Assembly: GCA_937922785.1 (NCBI GenBank) | Contig: CALAJQ010000018.1 | Location: forward strand, 62,001 to 126,000 | DNA: 64,000 nucleotides | Source of the DNA: an uncultured Acidimicrobiales bacterium | GTDB taxonomy: Bacteria; Actinomycetota; Acidimicrobiia; Acidimicrobiales; SZUA-35 | Direction of reading: 5' to 3' | In this document: in pieces, positions 25,168 through 33,907 of the stretch | Layout of the letters: each line of letters begins with the position of its first letter | Numbering within the stretch: the stretch's first letter is position 1 | Notes under the pieces: generated by a model | Told to the model about the DNA's origin: nothing | The model's input: only the letters and a program-made list of their open reading frames with translations | Database searches by the model: none | Made by a program: the position numbers and the translations under genes

Positions 25168-26064
25168 CTACTTCTGCTTTCGGGCAGCTATTTCAGCTAG
25201 CTGTTCATGAGTGATTTCGCCCCGGAACAGAGATGCGATTGCTCGGCCGAATCGACGGCGGGGCCATCTATCATCGTCCACTAGGTGGACTTCGCTGGTG
25301 ACAGATCCGTCGGCGCCGAATTCATAGGTTCGGTATCCCGGCGGCAACCAGGTCTCATTTTCTAAATCGAAGTTGTTCTTGAATGCGGGAGACACGTACA
25401 GCGGCCGATCCATGAACTCATATTTAGAGGGCACGTGAGTATGACCCGCGCCGATTCCGCGCACCTTGGGAAGATCGGCCAGTAACTGAGTCCACTCGGT
25501 GGTGTAGGTGTTATCGGCAACTAGGGCGACGGTGTCGCCCGGCGGGTGGTGTACCCAGATGAAGACGTGGGCTGCCTCGGTTTGTTCGCACATTGTGCGA
25601 ATCCGAGCTGGCTCGTCGACTCCGAGCGAGCCGTTAGCGTGAAGGCGATCCTCACCGGGTGGGTCGATCAGAGTGCCGTTTGAGTCGGCAATCATTTGGC
25701 CAGCATTTGAGTCGGCAAAAACAAACGCCCAGTTGCCCAGCTCCACGATGCGTTCGGTTGTGAGGTTTGGAGCGTCAAATCCGGTCTGAAATGGCACTTC
25801 AAAGTCATGATTTCCCGGGCATAGGTTGACCGGGACGCGGAACTGAGAAAACGCTTGTGCTGCTACCTCGTACTCGGGCGCTGTGCCGTGGTCGGCAACA
25901 TCGCCAGTAACAACCACCAGGTCCAGATGGTCGTGATCGCCAATATGGCCAAACACAGCTTCAAATGCAGCCGAAGTGTCATAAGCCCCCATGCCTTCAG
26001 CAACCGCGCCACCAGAAAGAAAATGAGTATCAGAAAGCTGCAAAACCCGAACCGGCAAAGTCAC
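25168..26064 (-). CDS. Calcineurin-like metallophosphoesterase (CpdA-like)
   Basis: 298 residues from the GTG at 26064, which lies 8 nt after TATTGT; a TTG at 26076 and a GTG at 26070 are alternatives. The dinuclear metal-site motifs appear in order: LSDTHF (D-x-H), VTGDVAD (GDxxD), CPGNHDF (GNHD), WVHHPP and AGHTHVPSK. This is the class that includes the cAMP phosphodiesterase CpdA, but the natural substrate cannot be read from sequence. There is no signal peptide, so it acts in the cytoplasm. It is separated from tRNA-Ala by a repeat-rich gap. Confidence 0.87.
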   Translation of the reverse strand: MTLPVRVLQLSDTHFLSGGAVAEGMGAYDTSAAFEAVFGHIGDHDHLDLVVVTGDVADHGTAPEYEVAAQAFSQFRVPVNLCPGNHDFEVPFQTGFDAPNLTTERIVELGNWAFVFADSNAGQMIADSNGTLIDPPGEDRLHANGSLGVDEPARIRTMCEQTEAAHVFIWVHHPPGDTVALVADNTYTTEWTQLLADLPKVRGIGAGHTHVPSKYEFMDRPLYVSPAFKNNFDLENETWLPPGYRTYEFGADGSVTSEVHLVDDDRWPRRRFGRAIASLFRGEITHEQLAEIAARKQK

Positions 26065-26144
26065 AAACACCAACAATAGAGCCCAACCCCAGTTCTGGCG
26101 GTGTAAGCAGTCAAAACAGGCTGGCTACCAGGTCAGTTCAAGAA

Positions 26145-26278
26145 GGGTTGCAGGCCCGCAGGAGTTTGCCAGGTGGCGTGAGCAGGTCGATGTTGTGGCC
26201 CCCTAGGGCCAGAACTCGGGTTGCAGGCCCGCAGGGACCGAATACTCCTCGATGTTTTGGCCGCTAGGCCGAAACTCG
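26145..26278. repeat. Tandem imperfect repeat with GGCC palindromes
   Basis: Two units (26145-26217 and 26218-26278) begin with the same 18 bases, GGGTTGCAGGCCCGCAGG, and end with CGATGTT.TGGCC..CTAG.GCC..AACTCG. Each unit carries its own palindrome (GGCCC-CCTA-GGGCC and GGCC-GCTA-GGCC). The middle of the units differs. Apart from this, 26077-26303 holds nothing recognisable; it is the spacer between the phosphoesterase and the tRNA gene. Confidence 0.65.
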
Positions 26279-26303
26279 CCTAGTGAGACGAAGTCGAACG
26301 ACG

Positions 26304-26376
26304 TGGAGCTTAGGAGAATCGAACTCCTGACCTCTTCCATGCCATGGAAGCGCTCTACCAACTGAGCTAAAGCCCC
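26304..26376 (-). tRNA. tRNA-Ala (GGC)
   Basis: 73 nt that fold as a cloverleaf: acceptor GGGGCTT/AAGCTCC with one G-U pair, D arm AGCTCAGTTGGTAGAGC, anticodon stem CTTCC/GGAAG with loop ATGGCAT (anticodon GGC, reading GCC/GCU), T arm AGGAGTTCGATTCTCCT, and discriminator A. The CCA end is not encoded. Confidence 0.95.
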
Positions 26377-26503
26377 GAATAACGAATGGCGAGTCTAACA
26401 AGGATCGGCTCTATTGCCGCCGAAATTGCCAACCACGATTACCAGGAGGTAACAAAGTGGCTGAGTATTCGCTACCTTCTGTGTTTAATAAGCATTTGTA
26501 GCC

Positions 26504-28180
26504 GTGAGGAACTTGATTCAGCCAGTGCAAACAATCATCGACCGCATCGAACACGCCGCCAAGGGTGAGGGCACCGTCACCTTTGTTACTGGTGAATCAC
26601 CCGTGACTTTTTCTTGGGCAGAGCTTCACGATCAGGCAAAGCTGGCCGCTGCCCGGTTGCAGGCTCGGGGCATTCAAAAGGGCGATCACGTAGCGCTTCT
26701 TGGCCCAACTACTCCTCAACTGGTCACTTGCTTCCAAGCTGTCTGGCTTTGCGGGGCAACTCTTGTTGTCCTGCCGCTGCCTATGCGGTTGGCCTCTATT
26801 GAAGAGTTCACCACCGCCACCAAGAATCGGATCGAGGGTGCTGATTGTGCTGCGGTTCTTATCGATTCAGACCTTGCCGCCTTTGTGACTGCGAATGAAG
26901 AGGATCCTCCCCTTTATGGTTTGGATGATCTTGTTGGAGATATCGACGACGGCATCTCGACTGATGCCTACATTCGCCCCGACGTCGGTGCCGAGGACTT
27001 GTTCGTGCTCCAGTTCACTAGTGGTTCAACTTCTGAGCCCAAGGGTGTGATGTTGCCGAACCATGTGGTGGCAGCAAATCTCGATGCCATCTACACGGCT
27101 GCAGAGATCGTCGACGACGACGTCATGGTCTCCTGGCTTCCGCTCTACCACGACATGGGGTTGGTTGGATTTTGCATCCTCCCGATGAGCGCCGGGATCG
27201 ATCTTGTTCTCGGAGCGCCCCAGGACTATTTGGCCAAGCCGGCTCGCTGGATGGAGTGGATGTCTAGCTACGGCGGCACCGCTACGGCTGGCCCTAACTT
27301 TAGCTGGGTACTTGCCACGCGAGCGCTGAAGTCAAGCAAAGAGAAGCTTGATCTTTCTCGGATGCGTATTGCGTTAAACGGAGCCGAACCGGTCGATCCG
27401 GCCGGCGTCCGAGCCTTTACCGCTGCTGCGGCTGAGCATGGAATGAACCCTGGAGCCATCTTCCCAGCTTTCGGCATGGCTGAAACCGCAATTGCTGGCT
27501 CGTTCCCGACTCCAGGCACCGGCCTCCAGACAGACGTGATTGACGCCGAGGTTCTGGAGCTAGAGCATCGCGCTGTCGAGGTCCCGCTGGAACATCCCAA
27601 AGCACGAGAGATTGCCAAGCTGGGTGGACCTGTTCCCGGTTTGAGGTTCCGCATTGTGGATCCCCAAAGTGGTGACGAGGTCCCAGAACGCATTGTGGGC
27701 GAGCTGCAAATCTCGGGAACGTCACTTACCAGTGGCTATTACAAACGCCCGGACGCAACTGCTGAGTGTTTCGACGGCGAATGGTTACGGACCGGCGACC
27801 TTGCCTATATGACTGGTGGTCAAATGGTCATGTGCGGTCGAATCAAGGACCTAATTATTGTTGGCGGCCGCAACGTTTACCCGCAAGACATCGAACGCTC
27901 CGTTGCAGAGCTTGACGAGGTTCGCTCTGGAAACGTGATTGCGTTTTCGGTTGAAGGCAAGGCGGGCAAAGAAGCAGTTGCGGTTGTTGCTGAGACTCGC
28001 CACGAGGCTACGCCCGCTCTGCTGGATGCGATTCGATCTCAGGTGCTTACAGCAGTCGGCGTACCGGCAAAGGACATTGTCTTGGTCAAACCGTCGACGT
28101 TGCCTAAGACAAGCTCGGGCAAACTTCAGCGAGCTCTTTGTCGGCAACAATTCGCTAGCGGTGCCCTTCAGCTGGCCTAG
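26504..28180 (+). CDS. Acyl-adenylate-forming enzyme, fatty acyl-AMP ligase (FAAL)-like
   Basis: 558 residues of the AMP-binding superfamily. Core motifs: FTSGSTSEPKG (171-181), WLPLYHDMGLVG, FGMAETAIAG, YYKRPDATAECFDGEWLRTGDLAY, KDLIIVGGRNVYPQDIE, and the C-terminal lysine motif LPKTSSGKLQR. YHDMGL and the overall pattern match FAAL/FadD32-type enzymes that load fatty acids onto carrier proteins, rather than classical acyl-CoA ligases. No polyketide or carrier-protein gene is adjacent, so the acceptor is unknown. The start is a GTG. Confidence 0.85.
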   Translation: MRNLIQPVQTIIDRIEHAAKGEGTVTFVTGESPVTFSWAELHDQAKLAAARLQARGIQKGDHVALLGPTTPQLVTCFQAVWLCGATLVVLPLPMRLASIEEFTTATKNRIEGADCAAVLIDSDLAAFVTANEEDPPLYGLDDLVGDIDDGISTDAYIRPDVGAEDLFVLQFTSGSTSEPKGVMLPNHVVAANLDAIYTAAEIVDDDVMVSWLPLYHDMGLVGFCILPMSAGIDLVLGAPQDYLAKPARWMEWMSSYGGTATAGPNFSWVLATRALKSSKEKLDLSRMRIALNGAEPVDPAGVRAFTAAAAEHGMNPGAIFPAFGMAETAIAGSFPTPGTGLQTDVIDAEVLELEHRAVEVPLEHPKAREIAKLGGPVPGLRFRIVDPQSGDEVPERIVGELQISGTSLTSGYYKRPDATAECFDGEWLRTGDLAYMTGGQMVMCGRIKDLIIVGGRNVYPQDIERSVAELDEVRSGNVIAFSVEGKAGKEAVAVVAETRHEATPALLDAIRSQVLTAVGVPAKDIVLVKPSTLPKTSSGKLQRALCRQQFASGALQLA

Positions 28181-28215
28181 ATCTGCTACCTGAAACCTGC
28201 GAGCCAAATATGTGT

Positions 28216-29244
28216 TTAGTGCGACTTTAGGTCGGCCATTATTGACTTCCAGCGGTCCTGATTTGAGTCATAGGGCGAGTAAAAGCTGACCCTTTGGACT
28301 ACGTCGCCAAAACGTCGGGCTAGCTCGGCCGCGATCTCATCAGGTTCACCGACAACAGCAAAAGTATTCAGCATCTCTTCGTCAATCAGGTCACCCATCT
28401 GCTCCCAGCGGGCCTCCTTGCTCATCTTGTTTAGTTTCGGCTGAAGGCCGCCCCAGCCATGCACTTCCAGTACAGAACGGTAGGACGGCGTTGAGCCATA
28501 GAAACTGATCTGCCTGCGAACTGCATCTGCTGCGCGGGCCCGATCGGCCTTGTCCTCGCCGGTGACTACAAACGAAGGTCCCACAATCTGAAAGTCGTCC
28601 GAAGAGTCGAGCGGGGGCTTGTTTGCCCGGGCGCGGCCAGCGTTCAACGCAGGAACGGTAACTTCACGAAGATAGCGCTCGGTCGTGAATCCGTGACAGA
28701 TGAAGCCGTCGGCGACTTCTCCTGCAACCTCGGTCATCAGCTCGCCGACCCCGGCCAGGAAGATCTTTGGTGGTCCGAACTCGTTGCGGTCAGGAACAAA
28801 GAACGGGGTCATCAAGGTGTGGGTATAAAACTCGCCACGGAAGTCCAGCTCGGAGTCATTGGCCCAGCAATCCCAGATCGCTCGAATGGCCAAAATCATC
28901 TCCCGCATCCGAGCCGCCGGTTTTGACCATTCCATCGAGAACCGTTTGGTGATGTGGGGTTTGATCTGGCTACCAAGGCCCAAAATGAATCTGCCTTCGG
29001 AGAACTTTTGTAGATCGTTTGCTGTGTATGCGAGTGTCATCGGGTTACGGGCGAACGCAACCGCAATCGAGGTGCCAAGCTCGATTGTTGATGTGTGCTC
29101 TGCGGCCAGAAGTAGGGGCAGAAATGGGTCTTGGCTGGTTTCTGCGGTCCACAATCCGGCATAACCCTGGGCCTCGTGGCGAGTAGCAGCCTCGATGGCG
29201 TCCGCAATGTTTTCTTCTTGGCCGAGGCCTCCATCTACCAACAT
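28216..29244 (-). CDS. LLM-class (probably F420-dependent) oxidoreductase
   Basis: 342 residues of the luciferase-like monooxygenase TIM-barrel family. The frame stays open 297 nt further upstream, but homology begins at MLVDGGLGQEENIADAIEAA, and TAGGTT (29257-29252) lies 7 nt before this ATG. Typical stretches are GTSIAVAFARNPMTLAYTA, GRFILGLGSQIKPH and PPKIFLAGVG. Actinobacterial members of this TIGR03617-like type use cofactor F420; the substrate is not known. Divergent from the thioredoxin gene, with only 28 bp between starts. Confidence 0.85.
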   Translation of the reverse strand: MLVDGGLGQEENIADAIEAATRHEAQGYAGLWTAETSQDPFLPLLLAAEHTSTIELGTSIAVAFARNPMTLAYTANDLQKFSEGRFILGLGSQIKPHITKRFSMEWSKPAARMREMILAIRAIWDCWANDSELDFRGEFYTHTLMTPFFVPDRNEFGPPKIFLAGVGELMTEVAGEVADGFICHGFTTERYLREVTVPALNAGRARANKPPLDSSDDFQIVGPSFVVTGEDKADRARAADAVRRQISFYGSTPSYRSVLEVHGWGGLQPKLNKMSKEARWEQMGDLIDEEMLNTFAVVGEPDEIAAELARRFGDVVQRVSFYSPYDSNQDRWKSIMADLKSH

Positions 29245-29251
29245 GAAAGTG

Positions 29252-29257
29252 AACCTA
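29252..29257 (-). promoter_or_regulatory. -10 box (TAGGTT) for leaderless LLM gene
   Basis: TAGGTT on the minus strand, 7 nt before the ATG at 29244. The divergent thioredoxin gene has TAGCTT (29259-29264) 8 nt before its ATG, so two promoters are packed back to back. Confidence 0.4.
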
Positions 29258-29272
29258 GTAGCTTTGGGGCCA

Positions 29273-29866
29273 ATGATCGACGTAACCGACGAGACGTTCC
29301 AGGCCGAAGTTCTAGAAAAGTCGATGACGACACCTGTCATTGTTGACCTCTGGGCCGAATGGTGTGGTCCCTGTAAGACGCTGACGCCCATCTTGGAAAA
29401 GGTGATCGCGGCAACAAACGGCCAAGTCGTCGGAGTTAAGGTCAACGTCGAAGAGAACCCCCAGCTAAACGAGGCTTTCCGGGTGCAGTCGATTCCAGCT
29501 GTCTTTGCTTTATCAAACGGTGCAATCGTGGACACCTTCACTGGCGCTCAACCAGAAGCGGTTGTCACCGAGTTTGTGAACAACTTGCTTGGAGCGACGC
29601 CAGGCGCACCTGACGATTTGCCCCACGGCTCACCGGCTGAGGGCTCGGCCGCGGCTGCAGGCGCAGAGCCAGCACAGGCTGAACCTGAAGAGGTTGGACC
29701 GACTCCAGAACAAGATGCAGCCGAAGTCCGGATGGCAGAACTATTGCCAACGGTGAAGACTAAGGACGAGGCGCGGGTAGAGTTCCTAGAGCTTCTCGAG
29801 GTGCTAGGTGCCTCGCACGAAAACACCGCTGACTGGCGAAAGAAGCTTTCAAGTCAGCTCTTCTAG
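29273..29866 (+). CDS. Thioredoxin with C-terminal CnoX-like extension
   Basis: 197 residues from the ATG at 29273. A thioredoxin fold (about 1-108) carries the active site WCGPC at 30-34 and the cis-Pro motif QSIPAVFAL. After an Ala/Glu/Pro-rich linker the last 50 residues (VRMAELLPTVKTKDEARVEF... ending LSSQLF) resemble the end of CnoX/YbbN proteins, which combine thioredoxin with TPR repeats and act as holdase chaperones; here the TPR part is much reduced. It is likely a cytosolic thioredoxin-chaperone. Followed by tandem hairpins. Confidence 0.88.
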   Translation: MIDVTDETFQAEVLEKSMTTPVIVDLWAEWCGPCKTLTPILEKVIAATNGQVVGVKVNVEENPQLNEAFRVQSIPAVFALSNGAIVDTFTGAQPEAVVTEFVNNLLGATPGAPDDLPHGSPAEGSAAAAGAEPAQAEPEEVGPTPEQDAAEVRMAELLPTVKTKDEARVEFLELLEVLGASHENTADWRKKLSSQLF

Positions 29867-29870
29867 TTTC

Positions 29871-29908
29871 AGAGCTTTGGCTCTCACTTAATTCAGAGCT
29901 CCGGCTCT
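29871..29908 (+). terminator. Tandem small hairpins after the thioredoxin gene
   Basis: AGAGC-TTTG-GCTCT (29871-29884) and AGAGC-TCCG-GCTCT (29895-29908) are near-identical stem-loops 10 bp apart, directly after the stop codon. They probably act as a double terminator before comEA. Confidence 0.5.
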
Positions 29909-29947
29909 CGTGCCCCTTAGATCTATCAGCGGCTCGGAGTACTTGGC

Positions 29948-30625
29948 GTGTCTGCAGACGAAGATATTGACCTGGACCTGTTGAACCAAACGCGTCCCGG
30001 TATCGCCCGAAGCTTGGATCGCAGTCTTGTGTGGCTAGACGAGCTGCGCTCTCGTCCTGAAGTGGTTGGGTTCACGGTTGTGATCCTGCTCGGGCTGATG
30101 GCAGTTGCCTACATGGGATCTAGAAGTGGCCCCGAGGTGGATGTAGCCAACCTGATCCCTGAGATCAGACTCGAAACCACGCTTCCAGCGTCAGTGCCCG
30201 AGGCTCAGATTGTGGTTCACGTCTCAGGGGCAGTCATGTCTCCCGGCATCTACATGTTGGATCCGGGCGCTCGTGTGATGGACGCGATCACCGCAGCTGG
30301 CGGGCCAACCGCAGAAGGTCTCGTGCATGAATTGAACTTGGCAGCTCCGGTAGCTGATGGAGTTCAGGTCCGGGTCCCGATCGAGGGAGAGACCGTCCAA
30401 CCAGTCGGTCCCGATGCAGGGTCGGTGATCGGCCCGATCGATGTGAATAGCGCAACCGCGGCCGAGCTAGAAAGCCTGCGGGGGATCGGGCCCGCATTGG
30501 CCGCAGCGCTGATTTCCTATCGGGAAGAGAACGGTCCGTTCGGCTCAGTTGAAGCCTTGCTTGAGGTACCTGGCATTGGTCCCGCCAAGCTGGACATGTT
30601 CAGCGACCAGGTATCGGTGGGCTGA
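29948..30625 (+). CDS. comEA: Competence protein ComEA (DNA receptor)
   Basis: 225 residues from a GTG with CGGAG 8 nt upstream. One membrane helix (about 39-57) anchors an extracellular part with an SLBB domain (IVVHVSGAVMSPGIYMLDPGARVMDAITAAGG) and a C-terminal double helix-hairpin-helix DNA-binding domain (DVNSATAAELESLRGIGP ... LLEVPGIGPAKL). ComEA binds incoming double-stranded DNA and passes it to ComEC, whose gene overlaps by 1 bp (TGATG). Confidence 0.95.
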   Translation: MSADEDIDLDLLNQTRPGIARSLDRSLVWLDELRSRPEVVGFTVVILLGLMAVAYMGSRSGPEVDVANLIPEIRLETTLPASVPEAQIVVHVSGAVMSPGIYMLDPGARVMDAITAAGGPTAEGLVHELNLAAPVADGVQVRVPIEGETVQPVGPDAGSVIGPIDVNSATAAELESLRGIGPALAAALISYREENGPFGSVEALLEVPGIGPAKLDMFSDQVSVG

Positions 30626-32397
30626 TGGGTCGGGCTGCCACAGAACACGAACTGGTCCTGATGGCCGCCCTGGTTTGGCTTGGGGCGCGGCTAACTCTTC
30701 CGGTGCCCTTGTGGCTGGGCGTTGCCTTTGTTGTTGCGGGTTTGACGCTGCGTCAGCCAAAGATCGCACTTGTTGCCGCACTTCTTCTGGCCGGCTCCCT
30801 AGGTAGCAGGGCCGAGCAGAATTATCAGCCGCTGGCGGCTGGCGAATTCAAAGAAATCGGGCGATTGGTATCTGATCCTCGTCCGCTTGGCCTACACAGC
30901 TGGCGAGCCGAGTTCAGAACAGACCAGGGTGACCGGCTGTTGTTACAGGCCTCCGGTCCGCCAGGTTGGAGATTGGCAGACGCTGGGGCCGGTGATGAGC
31001 TGGTGGTGTCGGGTCGAATCAAAGGTCTGCCCAACCGGGACTGGTACAAGTCCCGCCACCTGCTGGGAGCCGTAGTGCCTTCGGAGGTAAGGATCGAGGC
31101 CGGGCCGCCAAGTTGGCAGCTGCCGGCAGAGTGGCTGCGCAACGCTGTTAGCTCCGGCGGCGAGCTGCTCGGCCCCGATCGTGCTGCGCTGTATACGGGC
31201 CTGGTCATTGGTGATGATCGTTTCCAACATCGCAGCCAACAAGAGACCTTTCGCGCTGTTGGCCTAGCGCACCTATTGGCTGTGTCGGGGCAGAACGTGG
31301 TGTTCTTGTTGGCAGTTGCTTCGCCATTACTAAGCCGCCTCGACCGTCGGGCCACCTTTGTGGCAACTCTGGCTCTGCTCGGCTGGTTTGCCATCGCTAC
31401 TCGACTGGAACCGTCGGTGGTTCGCGCCACCCTTACTGCGGGTATCGCTGCGTGGTCGATCGTTCGAGGCACTCGGGCTACAGGCGTCAGAGTGCTCGCA
31501 CTGACTGTGGCTCTTGCGGTCATGCTGGATCCGTTCCTTGTGTATTCGGTTGGCTTCTCACTGTCGGTTCTGGCTTCAGCGGGCATTCTGATTGGGTCAG
31601 AAGTAGTAGCTGAACGGCTTCGAGGGCCCGCTTGGATCAGGTTGCCGTTGGCCATAACGCTGACTGCTCAGTTGGCAGTTGCCCCACTTCTCGTGGGCAC
31701 ATTCGGGCCAGTCGCTTCAGTGTCGATTCTGGCCAACGTTGCAGCGGGTTGGGCCGCAGGTCTTGTGATGGCGTGGGGTCTAAGCGGGGGAGTGGTGGCT
31801 GCTTTTGTTCCCGAACAAGTTGGACAGGTTCTACAACTCCCTGCCGGTTTGGGAGTGTGGTGGATTGACTTTGTGGCCTCAGCTGCGTGGCGTCTACCAC
31901 TTCCGTTGCTTGACGGCTTGGGCGTGACTTTGGCACTCGGACTGTATTCAGCGCTCTGGCTGGTCAAGTATCAGCCGGCGCCGCTTCGGCTTCTGATTGT
32001 CGTCGGGCTAACCGCAGTTGCAGTGAACGCGGTTCCGTCGAGCCCCACAGAAAAGACGGTTCTGGAGGGCGGCGGCTCTTACTGGCCAGCCACCGAACAA
32101 ACACCATCGGTGCTTGTGATTGACGGTTCTGGTGACACCAGAATTGTGGGCTCCTTAGTGTCGATGAGAATCAGTTCCGTTGACTATCTGGTGTTGGTGA
32201 AAGGAAACCGCACAGCGTCGCTGGTTACGGCCGAGGTTCAGCGACTAGTAAAGCCATCGGTGGTGTTTGCCCCGGCCCTGCATCGGGTTCCAGGTGCCAC
32301 CCGAATGACTGAGTCCGCCGAGATTGCGGTCATCGACGGCTTCCTTCAGCTTGAGCCATCAGACGATCACATCAAGGTGACCACACTTCCTCCCTAG
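30625..32397 (+). CDS. comEC: ComEC/Rec2 DNA-uptake channel with degenerate C-terminal domain
   Basis: 590 residues. An extracellular DUF4131-type OB-like region (about 60-165) is followed by the competence core (about 190-460) with DRAALYTGLVIGDDR, the GLAHLLAVSGQNVVFLL signature and about 10 membrane helices. Full ComEC proteins end with a metallo-beta-lactamase domain. Here only about 110 residues remain after the last helix and no HxHxDH motif is present, so the nuclease-like part is lost or replaced. The protein imports single-stranded DNA across the membrane. Coupled to comEA. Confidence 0.93.
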   Translation: MGRAATEHELVLMAALVWLGARLTLPVPLWLGVAFVVAGLTLRQPKIALVAALLLAGSLGSRAEQNYQPLAAGEFKEIGRLVSDPRPLGLHSWRAEFRTDQGDRLLLQASGPPGWRLADAGAGDELVVSGRIKGLPNRDWYKSRHLLGAVVPSEVRIEAGPPSWQLPAEWLRNAVSSGGELLGPDRAALYTGLVIGDDRFQHRSQQETFRAVGLAHLLAVSGQNVVFLLAVASPLLSRLDRRATFVATLALLGWFAIATRLEPSVVRATLTAGIAAWSIVRGTRATGVRVLALTVALAVMLDPFLVYSVGFSLSVLASAGILIGSEVVAERLRGPAWIRLPLAITLTAQLAVAPLLVGTFGPVASVSILANVAAGWAAGLVMAWGLSGGVVAAFVPEQVGQVLQLPAGLGVWWIDFVASAAWRLPLPLLDGLGVTLALGLYSALWLVKYQPAPLRLLIVVGLTAVAVNAVPSSPTEKTVLEGGGSYWPATEQTPSVLVIDGSGDTRIVGSLVSMRISSVDYLVLVKGNRTASLVTAEVQRLVKPSVVFAPALHRVPGATRMTESAEIAVIDGFLQLEPSDDHIKVTTLPP

Positions 32398-32417
32398 TTG
32401 CCCACAACCCAAACGAG

Positions 32418-32459
32418 CGCGACAAAGAAGCGAAGAAGTTGTGAACAACCACTGTCGCG
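32418..32459 (+). terminator. Inverted repeat after comEC
   Basis: CGCGACA (32418-32424) is a perfect inverted copy of TGTCGCG (32453-32459), enclosing a smaller palindrome GTTGT-GA-ACAAC. Located between the comEC stop and the DUF3179 gene; probable terminator. Confidence 0.4.
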
Positions 32460-32496
32460 ACCCTGCATCGGGCGGGGTGTGGCACACACTGTGTGA

Positions 32497-33903
32497 GTGA
32501 CCTATCTGAAGTTGTGCGTTGTCTCACTAGCGGGCGCCCTGGTGTTGGCCAGTTGCACCCAGGCTTCTGATCCGTCAGAGAGCTCTGGGTCATCGTCAAG
32601 CGTTGTCTTTGATGTGCCTGCGGGTGACCCGGCGCGCGATTTCGGCGTGGCGCCGGAGACTCCCGACGGCGCTCTGGAGCCTGAAGTGGTGGCTGCGTTG
32701 GATTCTTTCTTCGGACCAACTCTGACTGACGGTGTCCTACTTCAAGCTGAGTTGGAACAACTGCAGGTAATTGAGGGCGCTGGTGACCCGCGGCTGGCTT
32801 GGCTGATCAGCGACTTGCTTCGAATCACCACTCCTGGTGAGTTGCGAGAACGGTTACATCTAGCTAGTCAAAGAGCGACTGGTGCAGACATTGATCCGTC
32901 AAACCCGTGGGGCGACCTGGTGGACCGACTGATTGCTTGGGATACCCCGGCGCCGCCCGATTACCTTCCCTACAAGCGCGGCATTTACACATTGGTGGAG
33001 CCCGGCTGGGAGCCGCTGTTTGCTGATAACTCGGTGGTTGACTGGCGCTTGGTCTCTTGGGGCGGAGTGCGAATTGATGACCGCGCTTTCGATACCACCG
33101 ACGAAGAATGCAACTGCATTCCCGCTGCCGATAACCCACAGGTTGAAACTGCTGAAGAAACAACCTGGCTGGATGACGACGATGTGATCTTTGGAGTTGA
33201 GATCAACGGCGAAGCTCGGGCCTATCCCCGCCAGATCATGGAAGTGCGAGAGATGGTGAACGACACGCTCGGCGGGCGGGATATAGCAATGCCTTACTGC
33301 ACCTTGTGCGGTTCCGCTCAGGTGTATTTCACTGACGATCTTCCCGACGGGGTGGAGCGTCCGGTGATGAGAACCTCGGGCTTGCTGATCCGGTCTAACA
33401 AGGTGATGTATGAACTCACCACTAAGTCAGTGTTTGACACTTTCACCGGCGAAGCGGTCTCGGGGGAGCTTTTAGACAAAGGCATTGTGCTTCCTCAGGC
33501 CAGCGTTGTCACAACTACCTGGGGCCAATGGAAACAGGATCACCCTGACACCACAGCCTTGATCGAGGATCTCGCCCTTGGCCGAGACTTTGATTTCCGC
33601 AACGGCCGAGACGCCGACGGGCCGATCTTCCCAATCGGCGACGTTGACCCGCGGCTTCCAGTGCAAGAGGACATAGTTGGTGTGATAGCGGCCGACGGAA
33701 CGCCGGTTGCGTTCCACAGGGTCTCAGCAGTGCTTGCGCTCGAGGCCGGCCAGGACGTCGTTGTCAATGGCATCCAGCTGGTTCTTGATGGTGGAGGCGT
33801 GCGAGCCGAGGACAGCGACGGCAACGACCTAGGCAGCCATCAAGCTTTCTGGTTCGCGTGGTCCCAGTTCCATCCTGACACCGAGGTTTGGCCAATAGGC
33901 TGA
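32497..33903 (+). CDS. DUF3179 lipoprotein
   Basis: 468 residues from a GTG. The signal sequence ends in the lipobox LVLASC (Cys about 20), followed by a Ser-rich linker, so it is a membrane-anchored exported lipoprotein. The DUF3179 domain (about 215-465) contains INGEARAYPRQIMEVREMVNDTLGG, PYCTLCGSAQVY (two Cys), SVFDTFTGEAVSG and HQAFWFAWSQFHPDTEVW. The PYCTLC pair and several His suggest a metal or heme-like site, but the activity is unknown. It is inserted between comEC and the folP2-like gene. Confidence 0.88.
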   Translation: MTYLKLCVVSLAGALVLASCTQASDPSESSGSSSSVVFDVPAGDPARDFGVAPETPDGALEPEVVAALDSFFGPTLTDGVLLQAELEQLQVIEGAGDPRLAWLISDLLRITTPGELRERLHLASQRATGADIDPSNPWGDLVDRLIAWDTPAPPDYLPYKRGIYTLVEPGWEPLFADNSVVDWRLVSWGGVRIDDRAFDTTDEECNCIPAADNPQVETAEETTWLDDDDVIFGVEINGEARAYPRQIMEVREMVNDTLGGRDIAMPYCTLCGSAQVYFTDDLPDGVERPVMRTSGLLIRSNKVMYELTTKSVFDTFTGEAVSGELLDKGIVLPQASVVTTTWGQWKQDHPDTTALIEDLALGRDFDFRNGRDADGPIFPIGDVDPRLPVQEDIVGVIAADGTPVAFHRVSAVLALEAGQDVVVNGIQLVLDGGGVRAEDSDGNDLGSHQAFWFAWSQFHPDTEVWPIG

Positions 33904-33907
33904 CAAG

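Noticed and set aside
28216..29541. Longer LLM protein starting at 29541
   Set aside because: The extra 99 residues overlap the thioredoxin gene on the other strand and show no LLM pattern; a -10 box precedes the internal ATG.
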